Shown one piece after another: positions 1 through 9,400 of a stretch of 31,168 nt of DNA (its first letter is position 1; each line of letters begins with the position of its first letter). The notes under the pieces were generated by a model. That model saw only the letters and a program-made list of their open reading frames with translations. It ran no database searches and was not told the DNA's origin. The stretch spans positions 1-31,168 of the forward strand of contig CATZPY010000015.1 in the NCBI GenBank assembly GCA_958422985.1, given 5' to 3'. The position numbers and the translations under genes were made by a program. This DNA comes from an uncultured Clostridium sp. (lineage in GTDB: Bacteria; Bacillota; Clostridia; TANB77; CAG-508).

Positions 1-1
1 A

Positions 2-136
2 ACTAGTAAAAAAACTGAAAAAAACAGCAATGTTGAAACAAAAAAAGTAGAGAAATCTAACTCTACTGAAAATAAAAAAGAAAACAAAAGTGAAAAAAAA
101 TCTAAAACAAAAAAAGATAAAGAAGAAAATAAGTAA
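2..136 (+). CDS. C-terminal tail of an unknown Lys/Glu-rich protein (partial)
   Basis: The frame is open from the window edge to a TAA at 134-136 and encodes 44 residues. The sequence is almost only Lys, Glu, Ser, Thr and Asn, with many KK and EK pairs, as in the disordered basic tails of many Clostridia proteins. No domain is visible, so the function cannot be named. It is the only protein gene on the + strand that I support. It converges with the P-type ATPase ending at 219. The gap holds a short AT-only palindrome (186-199) that could be a weak terminator. Codon composition fits coding sequence, but a purely compositional match is weak evidence. Confidence 0.5.
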   Translation, partial: TSKKTEKNSNVETKKVEKSNSTENKKENKSEKKSKTKKDKEENK

Positions 137-218
137 AACTAATTAAAAAATATATAAAATAAATTAATTTAGATATGACAAAAGTGTTTAAATTTAAACT
201 TAAATCTTTTCTCTTCTT

Positions 219-2069
219 TTATTTAATAATTTTCTTTACTCTTAAAGCTCTTAATGCATTTATAATTGCAATAATAGAAACACCTACATCTGCAAACACA
301 GCTTCCCACATAGTAGCTATTCCTAAAGCACTTAAAACTAACACTAATATCTTTACAAATATTGCAAATATTATATTTTCTTTAACTATCCTCATAGTTC
401 TTTTAGATAATTTAATAGTATCTACTATTTTAGATGGCTCATCTGTCATAATAACTACATCTGCTGCTTCTATTGCAGCATCTGACCCTAATCCCCCCAT
501 TGCTACTCCTATATCCGAAATAGCTAAAACAGGCGCATCATTTATTCCATCACCAGCAAATACAAGTTTTCCTTTTTGTGTTTTCTCATTTAGTAATTCT
601 TCTACTTTTTTAACTTTACCATCTGGTAATAATTCTGTATAAACTTTATCTATACCTAACTCTTTTGCAACTTCTTCACCAACATTTTTTCTGTCACCAG
701 TTAGCATTATAGTTTGTTTTATATTGTTCTTCTTTAGCAGTTTTATAGCATCTTTTGAATCATCTTTTACTTTGTCTGCTATTACTATATATCCTGCATA
801 TTTTTTATTTATAGCTACATATAAAATTGTCCCTATATCATCGCATTTAGAAAAACTAACTTTGTTTTCATTCATTAATTTTTCATTTCCAATTAATACT
901 TCTTTATTTTCTAATTTAGCTATAATTCCAAATCCTGATATTTCATTTATATTTATTATTTTTTTCTCATCAATTTCTTTTCCATATGCCTCTTTCACAG
1001 AAATTGCAATAGGGTGCTTTGAATAATGTTCACCATATGCAGTAACTTCTAATAACTCTTCTTTACTAATACCTACAGGGCTAATTTTTTGTACTTCGAA
1101 AATTCCTTTAGTTAATGTACCTGTTTTGTCAAATACAACTATTTCTGTATTAGAAAGTGCTTCTAAATAATTACTTCCCTTTATTAAAACTCCCATTTTA
1201 GAAGCTCCACCTATTCCCCCAAAAAAGCTTAATGGTATAGAAATAACTAGCGCACAAGGACATGATACTACTAGAAAAGATAGTGCTCTATATACCCAAT
1301 CTGAAAGAGTTGCATCTTTTATAATAATAGGTGGCACAACTGCAAGGATTAACGCTATAATAACAACTATTGGTGTATAATATTTTGCAAATTTAGTAAT
1401 AAAGTTCTCTGACTTTGATTTTTTATTACTTGCATTTTCAACTAAATTTAATATTTTGCTTACAGTAGATTCTCCATATCCTTTTGTTACTTTAACTTTT
1501 ATAACACCATTTAAATTTATAAAACCACTTAATACTTCTTCATTTTCTTTTACATCTTTTGGCAAGCTTTCTCCTGTTAATGCTTTTGTATCAAGACTAG
1601 AATTTCCTTCTACTACTATTCCATCTAGAGGCACTTTTTCGCCAGGTTTTATAACTATAATTTCTCCTATTTTTACATCTCCTGGTTTTACTTGTTTTAT
1701 TTCTTTATTTCTCTCTACATTTGCAAAATCTGGTCTAATATCCATTAGATTAGAAATTGATTTTCTAGATTTACTTACTGCATAACTTTGAAATAATTCT
1801 CCTATTTGATAAAATATCATAACAGTAACAGCTTCTGGTAACTCACCAATTGCAAAAGCTCCAATTGTTGCAACTGCCATTAAAAAATGTTCGTCAAATA
1901 CTTTGCCTTTTATTATATTTTTAAAAGCCTTAATTACTATTTCTATTCCAACTATTGCATATGATAAAATATATAACAAATTATTTACCCATATGTTTCC
2001 AAAATTTGCTATAAGCGCTATTAAAAATAATATAAGTGCTATTATAATCTTAATACCGTCTTTTTTCAT
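219..2069 (-). CDS. cadA: P1B-2 type Zn/Cd/Pb-exporting P-type ATPase
   Basis: ATP-driven efflux pump for soft divalent metals in the cytoplasmic membrane. Visible motifs: TGES in the actuator domain; the CPC ion-binding motif in a membrane helix (C270, C272); DKTGTLT with phospho-Asp D314; the HP dipeptide in SKHPIA; and GDGINDAP near the C-terminal third. The last helices show N-x7-K-x20-DxG, which in this family marks subgroup P1B-2 (Zn2+, Cd2+, Pb2+). At 616 residues it is shorter than typical CadA because the N-terminal HMA domain is missing: the protein starts directly with membrane helices. That domain is often dispensable or regulatory. The gene lies 39 bp after the ArsR-type repressor and has its own AGGAGG site, so the two form a metal-inducible operon. 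Confidence 0.95.
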   Translation of the reverse strand: MKKDGIKIIIALILFLIALIANFGNIWVNNLLYILSYAIVGIEIVIKAFKNIIKGKVFDEHFLMAVATIGAFAIGELPEAVTVMIFYQIGELFQSYAVSKSRKSISNLMDIRPDFANVERNKEIKQVKPGDVKIGEIIVIKPGEKVPLDGIVVEGNSSLDTKALTGESLPKDVKENEEVLSGFINLNGVIKVKVTKGYGESTVSKILNLVENASNKKSKSENFITKFAKYYTPIVVIIALILAVVPPIIIKDATLSDWVYRALSFLVVSCPCALVISIPLSFFGGIGGASKMGVLIKGSNYLEALSNTEIVVFDKTGTLTKGIFEVQKISPVGISKEELLEVTAYGEHYSKHPIAISVKEAYGKEIDEKKIININEISGFGIIAKLENKEVLIGNEKLMNENKVSFSKCDDIGTILYVAINKKYAGYIVIADKVKDDSKDAIKLLKKNNIKQTIMLTGDRKNVGEEVAKELGIDKVYTELLPDGKVKKVEELLNEKTQKGKLVFAGDGINDAPVLAISDIGVAMGGLGSDAAIEAADVVIMTDEPSKIVDTIKLSKRTMRIVKENIIFAIFVKILVLVLSALGIATMWEAVFADVGVSIIAIINALRALRVKKIIK

Positions 2070-2108
2070 TTATTTTCCTCCTATATAAATTTTTTTAATT
2101 ATCTTTCG

Positions 2109-2489
2109 TTATCTTTTTTCGTATATTCCATTTTTGTGTTCAATATGTTCTATGCCTATTTCAAAAACTTCTTTTATATGTTCATCATCTAGCATATAAA
2201 AAACTTCTTTCCCTTCTTTTCTACATTTAACAATTCCACTTCTTCTTAAAGTTCCTAATTGATGTGATATTGAAGATTTGCTCATCCCTAGTACATTCGC
2301 TATATCGCACACACACATTTCATTTTGATCCAATGCAAATAGTATTTTTGTTCTTGTTGTATCTCCTATAATTTTAAAAAATTCAGCTAATTTATTAAAT
2401 GTATCTGCATCTGGCATTCTCTTTATTGTACTTTCTACAATATCTTGATGTATTACATTACAATCACATATAAATTCATTTCTAGCCAT
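2109..2489 (-). CDS. cadC: ArsR/SmtB-family metal-responsive repressor (CadC/CzrA-like)
   Basis: A 126-residue winged-helix repressor. The recognition helix region reads MSKSSISHQLGTLRRSG. Two metal sites seen in different ArsR proteins are both present. The alpha3N-type Cys site has C59 and C61 in MCVCDIA plus N-terminal C8 and C10 (CadC uses C7, C11, C58, C60). The alpha5 site is D102-x-H104-x10-H115-x2-H118, the CzrA/SmtB zinc pattern. The expected behaviour, from family knowledge, is DNA release on binding Cd, Pb or Zn. It is the first gene of the operon with the efflux ATPase, and its own promoter overlaps two matching palindromes, so it is probably autoregulated. The ATG follows AAGGAGG at good spacing. 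Confidence 0.93.
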   Translation of the reverse strand: MARNEFICDCNVIHQDIVESTIKRMPDADTFNKLAEFFKIIGDTTRTKILFALDQNEMCVCDIANVLGMSKSSISHQLGTLRRSGIVKCRKEGKEVFYMLDDEHIKEVFEIGIEHIEHKNGIYEKR

Positions 2490-2507
2490 CGCTTTCCTCC
2501 TTATTTA

Positions 2508-2564
2508 GTTGAGTATTTATTCAATCTTGTTTTCATTATAATTGAATGTATATTCAATTGTCAA
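2508..2564 (-). promoter_or_regulatory. cad operon promoter with two ArsR-type operators
   Basis: On the minus strand there is a perfect -35 TTGACA (2559-2564) and a perfect -10 TATAAT (2535-2540). The 18-bp spacer (2541-2558) is exactly the palindrome ATTGAATGTATATTCAAT. A second 18-bp copy with the same half-site spacing, at 2508-2525, lies downstream of the predicted transcription start. The two copies begin 33 bp apart, about three helical turns. This is the arrangement expected for an ArsR repressor occluding RNA polymerase. The DNA pattern is seen directly; the identity of the binding protein is inferred from the adjacent gene. Confidence 0.85.
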
Positions 2565-2691
2565 TATGTTTTTATCCTTTTTCACCATATCTTTATATCA
2601 CGTCTTTTTATTATCTATCTTTTTATATATTAGTTTTTACGTACTATTTTTTTATTTGTTGCATATTATATATTAATATAATTTATTATAT

Positions 2692-2765
2692 GGCGACATA
2701 GCCAAGTGGTAAGGCGCGAGTCTGCAAAATTCTAATCCTCGGTTCGAATCCGAGTGTCGCCTCCA
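2692..2765 (+). tRNA. tRNA-Cys (anticodon GCA)
   Basis: A cloverleaf can be folded by hand. The acceptor stem GGCGACA pairs with TGTCGCC, the D-arm has GCC/GGC, and the anticodon loop is CTGCAAA with anticodon GCA. The T-arm is CTCGG-TTCGAAT-CCGAG. The discriminator is T and CCA is encoded in the DNA. The first anticodon-stem pair is a C-T mismatch; the other four pair. A TATAAT at 2677-2682 lies at a suitable distance upstream but has no good -35. The gene is on the + strand, opposite to its neighbours. Confidence 0.95.
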
Positions 2766-2798
2766 AAAAGAGAGAATATTCAAATATTCTCTCTTTTT
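2765..2798. terminator. Intrinsic terminator between tRNA-Cys and dacF
   Basis: A perfect 16-bp inverted repeat (2765-2780 and 2783-2798) with a tiny loop. It has A5 on one side and T5 on the other, so it can terminate the tRNA transcript on + and the dacF transcript (ending at 2818) on -. Confidence 0.85.
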
Positions 2799-2817
2799 AT
2801 CTTATATATAATATTTT

Positions 2818-4056
2818 TTACATAGCTTTTTCCATATTACTTATATTATTAGTAACAAATATTCTTAGGTAATCCAAAAATCCTAATTTATCTATTTCCT
2901 TTTCTGCGCAAATGTCCAGTTCCAATATCTTTTCATCTTTTATATACACACATAGCTTTCCTATATATGCATTTTTATTAACAGGAGCAGAAATTTCTTT
3001 TATATTATAAATTTTTATATTTATATTATCTTTGTCTATCTTTTTTATTGGATAATATGTATTATCAACTTTTTGCAAAACTGTTGTCACATTATTTTTC
3101 TTTCCTTTAATAACCTCTATTCTACTTTCATTTATCTTTTTCCATTCTGTATATTTTTCTTGTATCATTTCTTCTAAATTATATATTTCATAGTTTTTAT
3201 ATGCATACTCAATTAATTGTACACTATCTTTTGTTCTATCTTTTTTAGTATCTGCACCTAAAACTACTGTAATTATATTCATTCCTTCCCTATCTACCGA
3301 TGTTACTAAACACCTATTAGCACCATTAGTAAAACCAGTCTTTACGCCATTTACACCTTCTAAATTTCCTAATAATTCATTAGTGTTATTTAGTGTTTTG
3401 CTTTGTCCATTAATAGATATAGTTATGCTTTTAGTATTAACAATACTTGCAAACTTCTTTATCTCTAAAGCATAATCTGTCATCTTGGCAAGTTCCAGAG
3501 CAGTTGTATAATGTTCTTGCATATCTAGTCCATGTGGAGTAATAAAATGTGTATTTTCTAATCCTAGTCCTTTTGCTTTTGCATTCATTTTATTCGAAAA
3601 TCCTTCCACACTTCCGCCAACATATTCTGCTAATGCTACAGCAGCATCATTTCCAGAAACTAGTAATAAGCCATACAATAAATCATTTACTGTAATTTTA
3701 TCTCCACTTTTAAGCCCCAATCTGGACCCACCTGTTCCTGCAGACTTTTTCGAAACTATTACTACATCATTTAAATTAGCATTTTCTATTACAACTATTG
3801 CAGTCATTATTTTTGTAGTAGATGCCATAGGTCTTTTTTCATTTTCAGATTTTCCCCATATTACTCTTTTAGATTTCCTATCATATATAATACCTGCACG
3901 AGAATTAATTTTTGGTTCTTCACTACAATTTGAAGTTTGTATTTCTTCATTTTCCCAACTTAAAAATTCTTGACTTTCTATATTGTCACTATACGAAATA
4001 CTTGTAAAACTAAAAATTAAAATTGTAACTATAATAAAAATTCTTTTATACAACAC
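2818..4056 (-). CDS. dacF: Serine-type D-Ala-D-Ala carboxypeptidase (PBP5/DacF family, S11)
   Basis: Trims the terminal D-Ala of peptidoglycan stem peptides outside the membrane. An N-terminal signal segment is followed by the three S11 motifs. Counting from the upstream GTG at 4065, these are STTK at residues 82-85 (nucleophile Ser), SGN near 137-139 and KTG at 242-244. Length (about 412 aa) and order fit the PBP5/DacF family, with a C-terminal domain after the catalytic part. The frame is open up to a GTG at 4065, but the ribosome binding site AGGTGA (4067-4062) overlaps that codon. GTG at 4056, or TTG at 4053, is better spaced. The Shine-Dalgarno lies inside a 15-bp hairpin that also looks like the terminator of the upstream operon, so expression may be limited or conditional. 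Confidence 0.92.
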   Translation of the reverse strand: MLYKRIFIIVTILIFSFTSISYSDNIESQEFLSWENEEIQTSNCSEEPKINSRAGIIYDRKSKRVIWGKSENEKRPMASTTKIMTAIVVIENANLNDVVIVSKKSAGTGGSRLGLKSGDKITVNDLLYGLLLVSGNDAAVALAEYVGGSVEGFSNKMNAKAKGLGLENTHFITPHGLDMQEHYTTALELAKMTDYALEIKKFASIVNTKSITISINGQSKTLNNTNELLGNLEGVNGVKTGFTNGANRCLVTSVDREGMNIITVVLGADTKKDRTKDSVQLIEYAYKNYEIYNLEEMIQEKYTEWKKINESRIEVIKGKKNNVTTVLQKVDNTYYPIKKIDKDNINIKIYNIKEISAPVNKNAYIGKLCVYIKDEKILELDICAEKEIDKLGFLDYLRIFVTNNISNMEKAM

Positions 4057-4096
4057 AAAAATCACCTATTTCAATATATTCAAATAGGTGATTTTT
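4057..4096 (-). terminator. T4SS-operon terminator overlapping the dacF ribosome binding site
   Basis: A perfect 15-bp inverted repeat (4082-4096 and 4057-4071) with a 10-nt loop, ending in five Ts on the minus strand. It follows the last gene of the secretion operon (ending at 4166). The 3' arm contains AGGTGA, and the T tract fills the gap between that site and the dacF GTG start at 4056. Reading into dacF would therefore sequester its ribosome binding site. Confidence 0.75.
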
Positions 4097-4165
4097 ATTC
4101 TTTTAACCAATGTTTTCTTTTCTATTATTCTGGACGTATCTTAGTTTGCTTTTAAAAAATTATAA

Positions 4166-5191
4166 TTAATATCTTTTTCTTTCTCCTGGCCAGCCATGTT
4201 CTTCTTCTTCCTCTTCTTCTACCTTAGCTTGTTCTTCTTTTATTTTAGCTTCTTTTTTCTTTTCTTCTTCTAGGGCTATTTTCTTCTCTATATCTTCTTT
4301 TGCCCCCTTTTCCTCTTCTAACTTATATTTTTCTATATCTACTTCGGTTGGCTTATAATTAGAAGTTTCTATAGGTTCACTTGTATTTCTATTTGTTAAT
4401 GTTATTTCTCCATAGTTTATATCTATACCTAAACTAGAAGTCTTTCCATCTTTTCTTGGTACAACCATATCTACACTACTTTCTCCACATTCTCCTGGTT
4501 GTTCATCTGTTCTTGCAGTCCTTGCCCCATAAAAATCTGGATTAAGTTCAAATTTATTGTCTGGTCTTAAGCCTAGTAAGCAAATGGTACCATCTTTTGT
4601 AACCCCCATATATTGGTCTGCATATCCTGTTTCTTTGCCCACAACTTCCTTAGAAAAGTTTTCATCTTCAATCTTTACTAGCGAAACTATTTCCAATCCT
4701 GTATCTTCTTGCATTTTATTTACAGTTTCTTCTTGTTCCTTTTCTTTTTCTGCCTTATTTAAATCTGTTTTTTCCTCTTTTTTAGATAATTCTTCTAGCT
4801 CTTTTGGATCCACCTCTTCTAAGTTTAAGTATTGTGCTGGTATTACTTGTTCTAATTCTCTTTTATACTCTTCAGTTATTTCTATTAATCCTTGCTCATT
4901 TTCTTGTGCTATTAGATCATAGTTTTTATATATTTCATAGTTACCAGTTTCATATGCCACTAAAGCTAATTGTTTTGCTTTTACTTTTATTTGTTCTATT
5001 TCTAAATCTGATAAAGAATAAATATTTTCTATTTCCTTGCCATTTGTTGAATCTGTCATTACTTTATCTTTTAAAGACATTAAATATTTACCATCTTTTT
5101 CTTCATCTTCTAATTCTTTTATTTTTTCTTCTAGTTCCTTAATTCTTTCACTTTGTAATTGTAATCTTTCCGCTAAATCTTTTTTTGACAT
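4166..5191 (-). CDS. Charged coiled-coil protein, last gene of the T4SS-like operon
   Basis: I do not recognise this family. Three parts are visible. Residues 1 to about 160 are a Glu/Lys-rich coiled coil with a helical core. The middle, about 165-275, is richer in Gly, Asp and aromatics and looks like a small beta domain; it includes GESSVDMVVPRKDGK. A second, very acidic and basic coiled coil ends in a run of Glu and the tail HGWPGERKRY. There is no signal peptide or membrane helix, so it is probably cytoplasmic unless exported by the system. The start is set at the second ATG of MHMSKK (5191), because GAGAGGG is properly spaced for it and too close to the ATG at 5197. Its position after a VirB8-like gene suggests an accessory factor or a substrate; this is inference. 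Confidence 0.7.
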   Translation of the reverse strand: MSKKDLAERLQLQSERIKELEEKIKELEDEEKDGKYLMSLKDKVMTDSTNGKEIENIYSLSDLEIEQIKVKAKQLALVAYETGNYEIYKNYDLIAQENEQGLIEITEEYKRELEQVIPAQYLNLEEVDPKELEELSKKEEKTDLNKAEKEKEQEETVNKMQEDTGLEIVSLVKIEDENFSKEVVGKETGYADQYMGVTKDGTICLLGLRPDNKFELNPDFYGARTARTDEQPGECGESSVDMVVPRKDGKTSSLGIDINYGEITLTNRNTSEPIETSNYKPTEVDIEKYKLEEEKGAKEDIEKKIALEEEKKKEAKIKEEQAKVEEEEEEEHGWPGERKRY

Positions 5192-5207
5192 ATGCATCCC
5201 TCTCTTA

Positions 5208-5783
5208 TTATTGTTTTACATCAAATGATATTTTAAAATTATTAAAGCCATTTTCTATTAGTATAAACTTTTGATCCATAGAATAGTCTACATTTAAAGG
5301 TGTTTTTATTGTAGTAAATAGTATATAATATTGTCCTTGTCTTTCTATATTATTATATTCAACTGCAATTAGAGTTTGTGGAAATTTCTCTTCTGCATAT
5401 TTTTTAAAGTCTTCTACTGTTTTAAAATAGTTATTTTTAAAATCTGGATACAATAATTCATAAGCTTTATCATATTCTTTATTTTCTATATATTTTATAA
5501 ATTTTCCACAATATTGTTGTATTCTAGTTCTTTCATCTTTGTCTTTTAAATCCTCTATCTCTAACTCGTTTGTATTTTGTTCTATCTCTTCTTTAGTTAA
5601 TTTATTTTCTTCTACAGTTGTATTAGTTGTATTCTCTGTTGTTCTATCTTTTAATTTTTTTGCCATTTCCATTAATTTAAATATAGTAGAAATATTAATT
5701 ATTGTCCATATTAATATAATCGTTATTAATATTATTAACAATATTTTTTGGTTTCTTCTTTTTATTTCTTTTTTATTTTTCAT
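5208..5783 (-). CDS. Membrane-anchored NTF2-fold candidate, VirB8/TcpC-like (copy 2)
   Basis: A short basic N-terminus, one membrane helix (about residues 14-36) and a linker are followed by a soluble domain of about 105 residues, presumably outside the cell. The block NKEYDKAYELL, followed by FKKYAEEKF, matches NKEYENAYNML and FQKYVDARF in the larger protein encoded at 10775-11725, so the two are paralogues. This layout (bitopic inner-membrane protein with a small alpha+beta domain) is that of VirB8/TcpC, whose domains have the NTF2 fold and scaffold the T4SS channel. The family assignment is inferred from topology, context and paralogy, not from a strong motif. It sits 16 bp after the preceding gene. 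Confidence 0.65.
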   Translation of the reverse strand: MKNKKEIKRRNQKILLIILITIILIWTIINISTIFKLMEMAKKLKDRTTENTTNTTVEENKLTKEEIEQNTNELEIEDLKDKDERTRIQQYCGKFIKYIENKEYDKAYELLYPDFKNNYFKTVEDFKKYAEEKFPQTLIAVEYNNIERQGQYYILFTTIKTPLNVDYSMDQKFILIENGFNNFKISFDVKQ

Positions 5784-5799
5784 TCTATCCTCCTATAGC

Positions 5800-6390
5800 C
5801 TAGTTAGAATCATTTGAAAAAAAACTTACAAATTCTGAAGTATAGCTAGCTGTAATATAGCAATTTAACTTCTTATCCACGTTTTTATATTTTATCATCA
5901 ATACAGCAGATAATCTTCTTTCTTTTACTTCTTTTATTGTATTTTCATCATACTCTGCTGATTCAAATTCTAAATTTGATTCTCCCATATCTTTTATTTT
6001 ATTAACCAAAGCATAGAACTCTTCAATTTCTTCTTCTTTTATCCCTGTTAATTTTCTCATACTTTCTTTTTCATAGTATTGCCTTTTTTCCTCTTTAGTT
6101 GTCATGTTTTTTGTATCCAGAGCAATTTTAGGAACTGTATAAGTCATAAAATCTGAAATCTTCTTGCTTAATTGTGTACTTGTCATATTTCCATTATATT
6201 TTGAATTAAATGCATTGCCATTAGTTACATATATTATGTTTTCAGTTTTTTTAGAAAATTCTTTTATTTCTTTCCTTACACTTATATTAGCAATTTCCTT
6301 TTTTAGTTGCTTATACTCTATCATTAATGTTATAGAAAATACTAAGTTTAATATTACCATAATTATTAATAAAAATTTTATATGTTTCAT
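5800..6390 (-). CDS. Single-pass membrane protein of unknown function in the T4SS operon
   Basis: 196 residues with an N-terminal hydrophobic helix (about 4-24), which could be a signal anchor, then a Lys/Glu-rich extracellular part. I see no catalytic motif and no lipobox. The soluble part contains a predicted helical stretch around KEEEIEEFYALVNKIKDMG and a C-terminal beta-like segment. It is tightly packed between the giant wall hydrolase (19 bp upstream) and the VirB8-like gene (16 bp downstream), so it probably serves the same envelope complex. Its function is not assignable from sequence alone. Confidence 0.75.
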   Translation of the reverse strand: MKHIKFLLIIMVILNLVFSITLMIEYKQLKKEIANISVRKEIKEFSKKTENIIYVTNGNAFNSKYNGNMTSTQLSKKISDFMTYTVPKIALDTKNMTTKEEKRQYYEKESMRKLTGIKEEEIEEFYALVNKIKDMGESNLEFESAEYDENTIKEVKERRLSAVLMIKYKNVDKKLNCYITASYTSEFVSFFSNDSN

Positions 6391-6409
6391 ATTTTACCTC
6401 TCTTTTTTC

Positions 6410-9400
6410 TTAAGGTAGCGCAGACATGTTTTGTCCTTCTCCATATTTGTCAGCTGGCTGTTTTGTTTTTATCCAATTTATTATTCCTTCTTCATCTATA
6501 GCTCCTGTTAAAGCGTCTTTCGCAAGAACATATTGAGATGTCCATCTTGGAGTTAAGTATCCTGCTGTCGATCTAACCCCCAGTGCTTTTGTTAATAATG
6601 CCTTTGTTGCTTGTTCATCCGAATCTGATTGAGAAAATGTTGAAAGCCAGAATTTGTCTCCCATTCCCCAATTAAGTAAAGACATTAATGTTCCTTGCAT
6701 TATTGGATCTCTTTCCAATATCCACTCTTTATCTGTACCAGTATATGGATCTATTAAATATTGATTTATTGTAACTTGCATTTGTACTTCCATAAATCCG
6801 TCTCTATCTTTTGAACATATCGATTTAAATGCAGATTTTATTTGTGGCTCTAAAGCTAATATTTCATCAATACTTTTTCCAACAAATTGTTGTAATTCTG
6901 AACACAATCCTGGGTTTAGATCTATAGCTGCTTTGCAAAAATCTGGAATATTATTTGGAGCTCCAGCTTTGTGAGTAGTTGTCCATTGAGAAATTCCTAC
7001 AGCCAACTCTCCAGGAGTAGTCCAGCCTACAGCCTCTGGTCCATTTCCTTCACCATCTGTTCCTCCAGATTCATATGGAATCCAATAAAAATATGCCCAG
7101 TCTGTATCCAATTTTTTCTTTACCAGTCTTATGTAAGACTCAACATCTTCTACAATAGAATTTTCTCTATTCATTAAATACAATCCTAAGTCTGAAGATG
7201 TAGTTGTTCCTATTACAGTTCCTTCTTTTATATATCTTTTACCATCTTTTTCTAGGTATGCTGGAGCTTCCATTCTTTTCTTTTCAGCTTCCTCAAATTC
7301 TTCTGCTATTCGCTCTACATCTATATAGTCATCTGCATATCCATTTTCTATAAAATATCTATTTGTATGTTTTACTTTCTGATATTCAGATTCTGAATTT
7401 TCATCTATTGTTCCTTTTTTAAATCCTCTTATATACATTGTAAAACCAGTACAAATTCCTTTATATTCATTATAGAATTCTTCATATTCAGAAATAGATG
7501 ATGTATCTAATACTTTTATTTTTATATAATCTTCGCCTTCTTCTAGAATTTCGCCTGTTACTGGTGAAAGTACATTTAAGTCTTTTTCGAAACCATCTAT
7601 TGCTCCAGTTTTTCCACTCCCTGCTGGACGATAAGCACATATAAAATCTGTAATTGGTTCACTAAATGGTTGGCTTTTATAAGAGCTATATGCTCCTGTT
7701 AATTGAATTCTATCTGCACTACCACAATCATATCTTAAGTCTTTACCTGCACATATAAATGTATGACCTGCAACAGATTTGTCTGCATTTGTTGCTCCTG
7801 AAAAAACAATGTCTCCTGCTTGCACCTGGTTTACATCTTCTATTCTCTCCCAGCCTTTTTCTTTACAATAGTCCATTAAAGGACTTCCTCCTGCAGAAGT
7901 TGTTAGTCCACATTCTGGTTGGTCTGTATAACCACATTTATAAAGAGCCCATGCAACTAACCTATCACAACTAATTCTTTTTACTCCATCACTATTAGTT
8001 TCTCCGTTACTATCTGGTGGCATATGCTCTGCATGACCATATGTAAATCCATTTTCTTTTACATATGTAGTAACTTCTTTTGCTGCATCTAAAAATTTAG
8101 TAACAAAATCTTGACTAGTTGTTGTTGTTTGATCTGTAGGCGTTGTTTCTTCTGCATCTAAGTCTGGTACACCTTCTTCTCCTCCTGCTGTTGCATCATG
8201 GTTAAAGTTAGGTTTATATATTTGAACTTCTTCATCTTCTTTAATTCTTTCGCTACCATCTGCTTCTTTTCCAGCATTTATATTATCGGTTGATACTTTA
8301 CTTCTAATTAATGTTCCATAATCTGCTTGTTGTTTTTCATATCTTCTTTGTGGCCAGTAAGTATTTATATATCCACTAATTGGCCATTGGAATACATGAG
8401 TTTCTTCTTTTATAAAGTCTTCTTTTGTAAAATATCCTAAATCTAAAAATAGTCTTTTTAAATCTCTTAAAATATATTCTGAATCTTCTGTTTTAGAATT
8501 TTCTAATATTGCAAATGCCTCTAGTGCATTTTGTCTAACATTAACTTCTTTATAAAAGTTTGTTCCATCTTCTGCTTCTTTCTGTTCTACTGCTTCTTCT
8601 GCTTCTTCTCTTGCATTTGCATCATTCTGCCAGCTATCCCATGCAGCTGAATATGCCTCGTCATATACTTTTCTTAATTCATCTATTTTTTTGGCTGTAT
8701 TAATACTTCCATCATATATAAAGTATTTAGCTGGCTTGTCTGCTGTACCTGCAAACAATTCTTTTGTGTGTTCATTAGTTTCTCCTCTTATAGCATCTTG
8801 TACTTGTACTATTTGTCCTCCTGCTGCTACAGTCTCTACAGTATAAAAAGCTCCAATATCATTTGGTGCTAAAGCAGAATCGTTTGATTGCGCAACTGGT
8901 ATAAATTCTGACTCATAAGTTGTTTCTCCTTCTGACCTTGAATAAGCATCATGTTTTCCTTCTTCTTGAAAAATTACATCTCTATACCAATGTCTTTCTA
9001 CTTTTGTTATATATGGTTGAATTCTTGAAACCGTTGTTCCTTGTCCTGTACCTTCTCCATTATTATAATTAATTGCTGCGTCTATTGCATCTGTAGTTAG
9101 ACCTATTTTTTCTAATTCTTTTTCTAATTCTTTTACTTTATCACTTGTTTTTTTATCATATTCAATTAATTTGTCAACATCTTCTTTAACATTATCTTTT
9201 ATTGTCGAAAAGCTATCTTGTAATATTTTAAATAATTCTTCTGCTTCGTCATCTGTAATTTCTTCCCCTCCAGATGATGAACCATGTTTCTTCTTTTTTT
9301 CAAATTCTTTATAGAATTCATCCATAAATCCTGTTGTTTCTCCATCTTCATAAGTCCATTCATTCCAAAAAGAACCATCATGTACAGTTTTTCCTGTAAT

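Noticed and set aside
175..642. Plus-strand open frames across the minus-strand genes
   Set aside because: They are low-complexity Ile/Ser/Phe/Leu translations antisense to well-supported genes and lack domains. The same holds for the other + frames overlapping the ATPase, T4SS and M16 genes.
2692..2765. tRNA-Cys as attachment site of an integrative element
   Set aside because: I found no second copy of the tRNA 3' end in the window, no integrase gene, and dacF lies between the tRNA and the T4SS cluster.
8320..8420. M23 peptidase domain in the giant hydrolase
   Set aside because: A WPISGYI segment resembles the start of M23 domains, but no HxxxD or HxH zinc motif follows.
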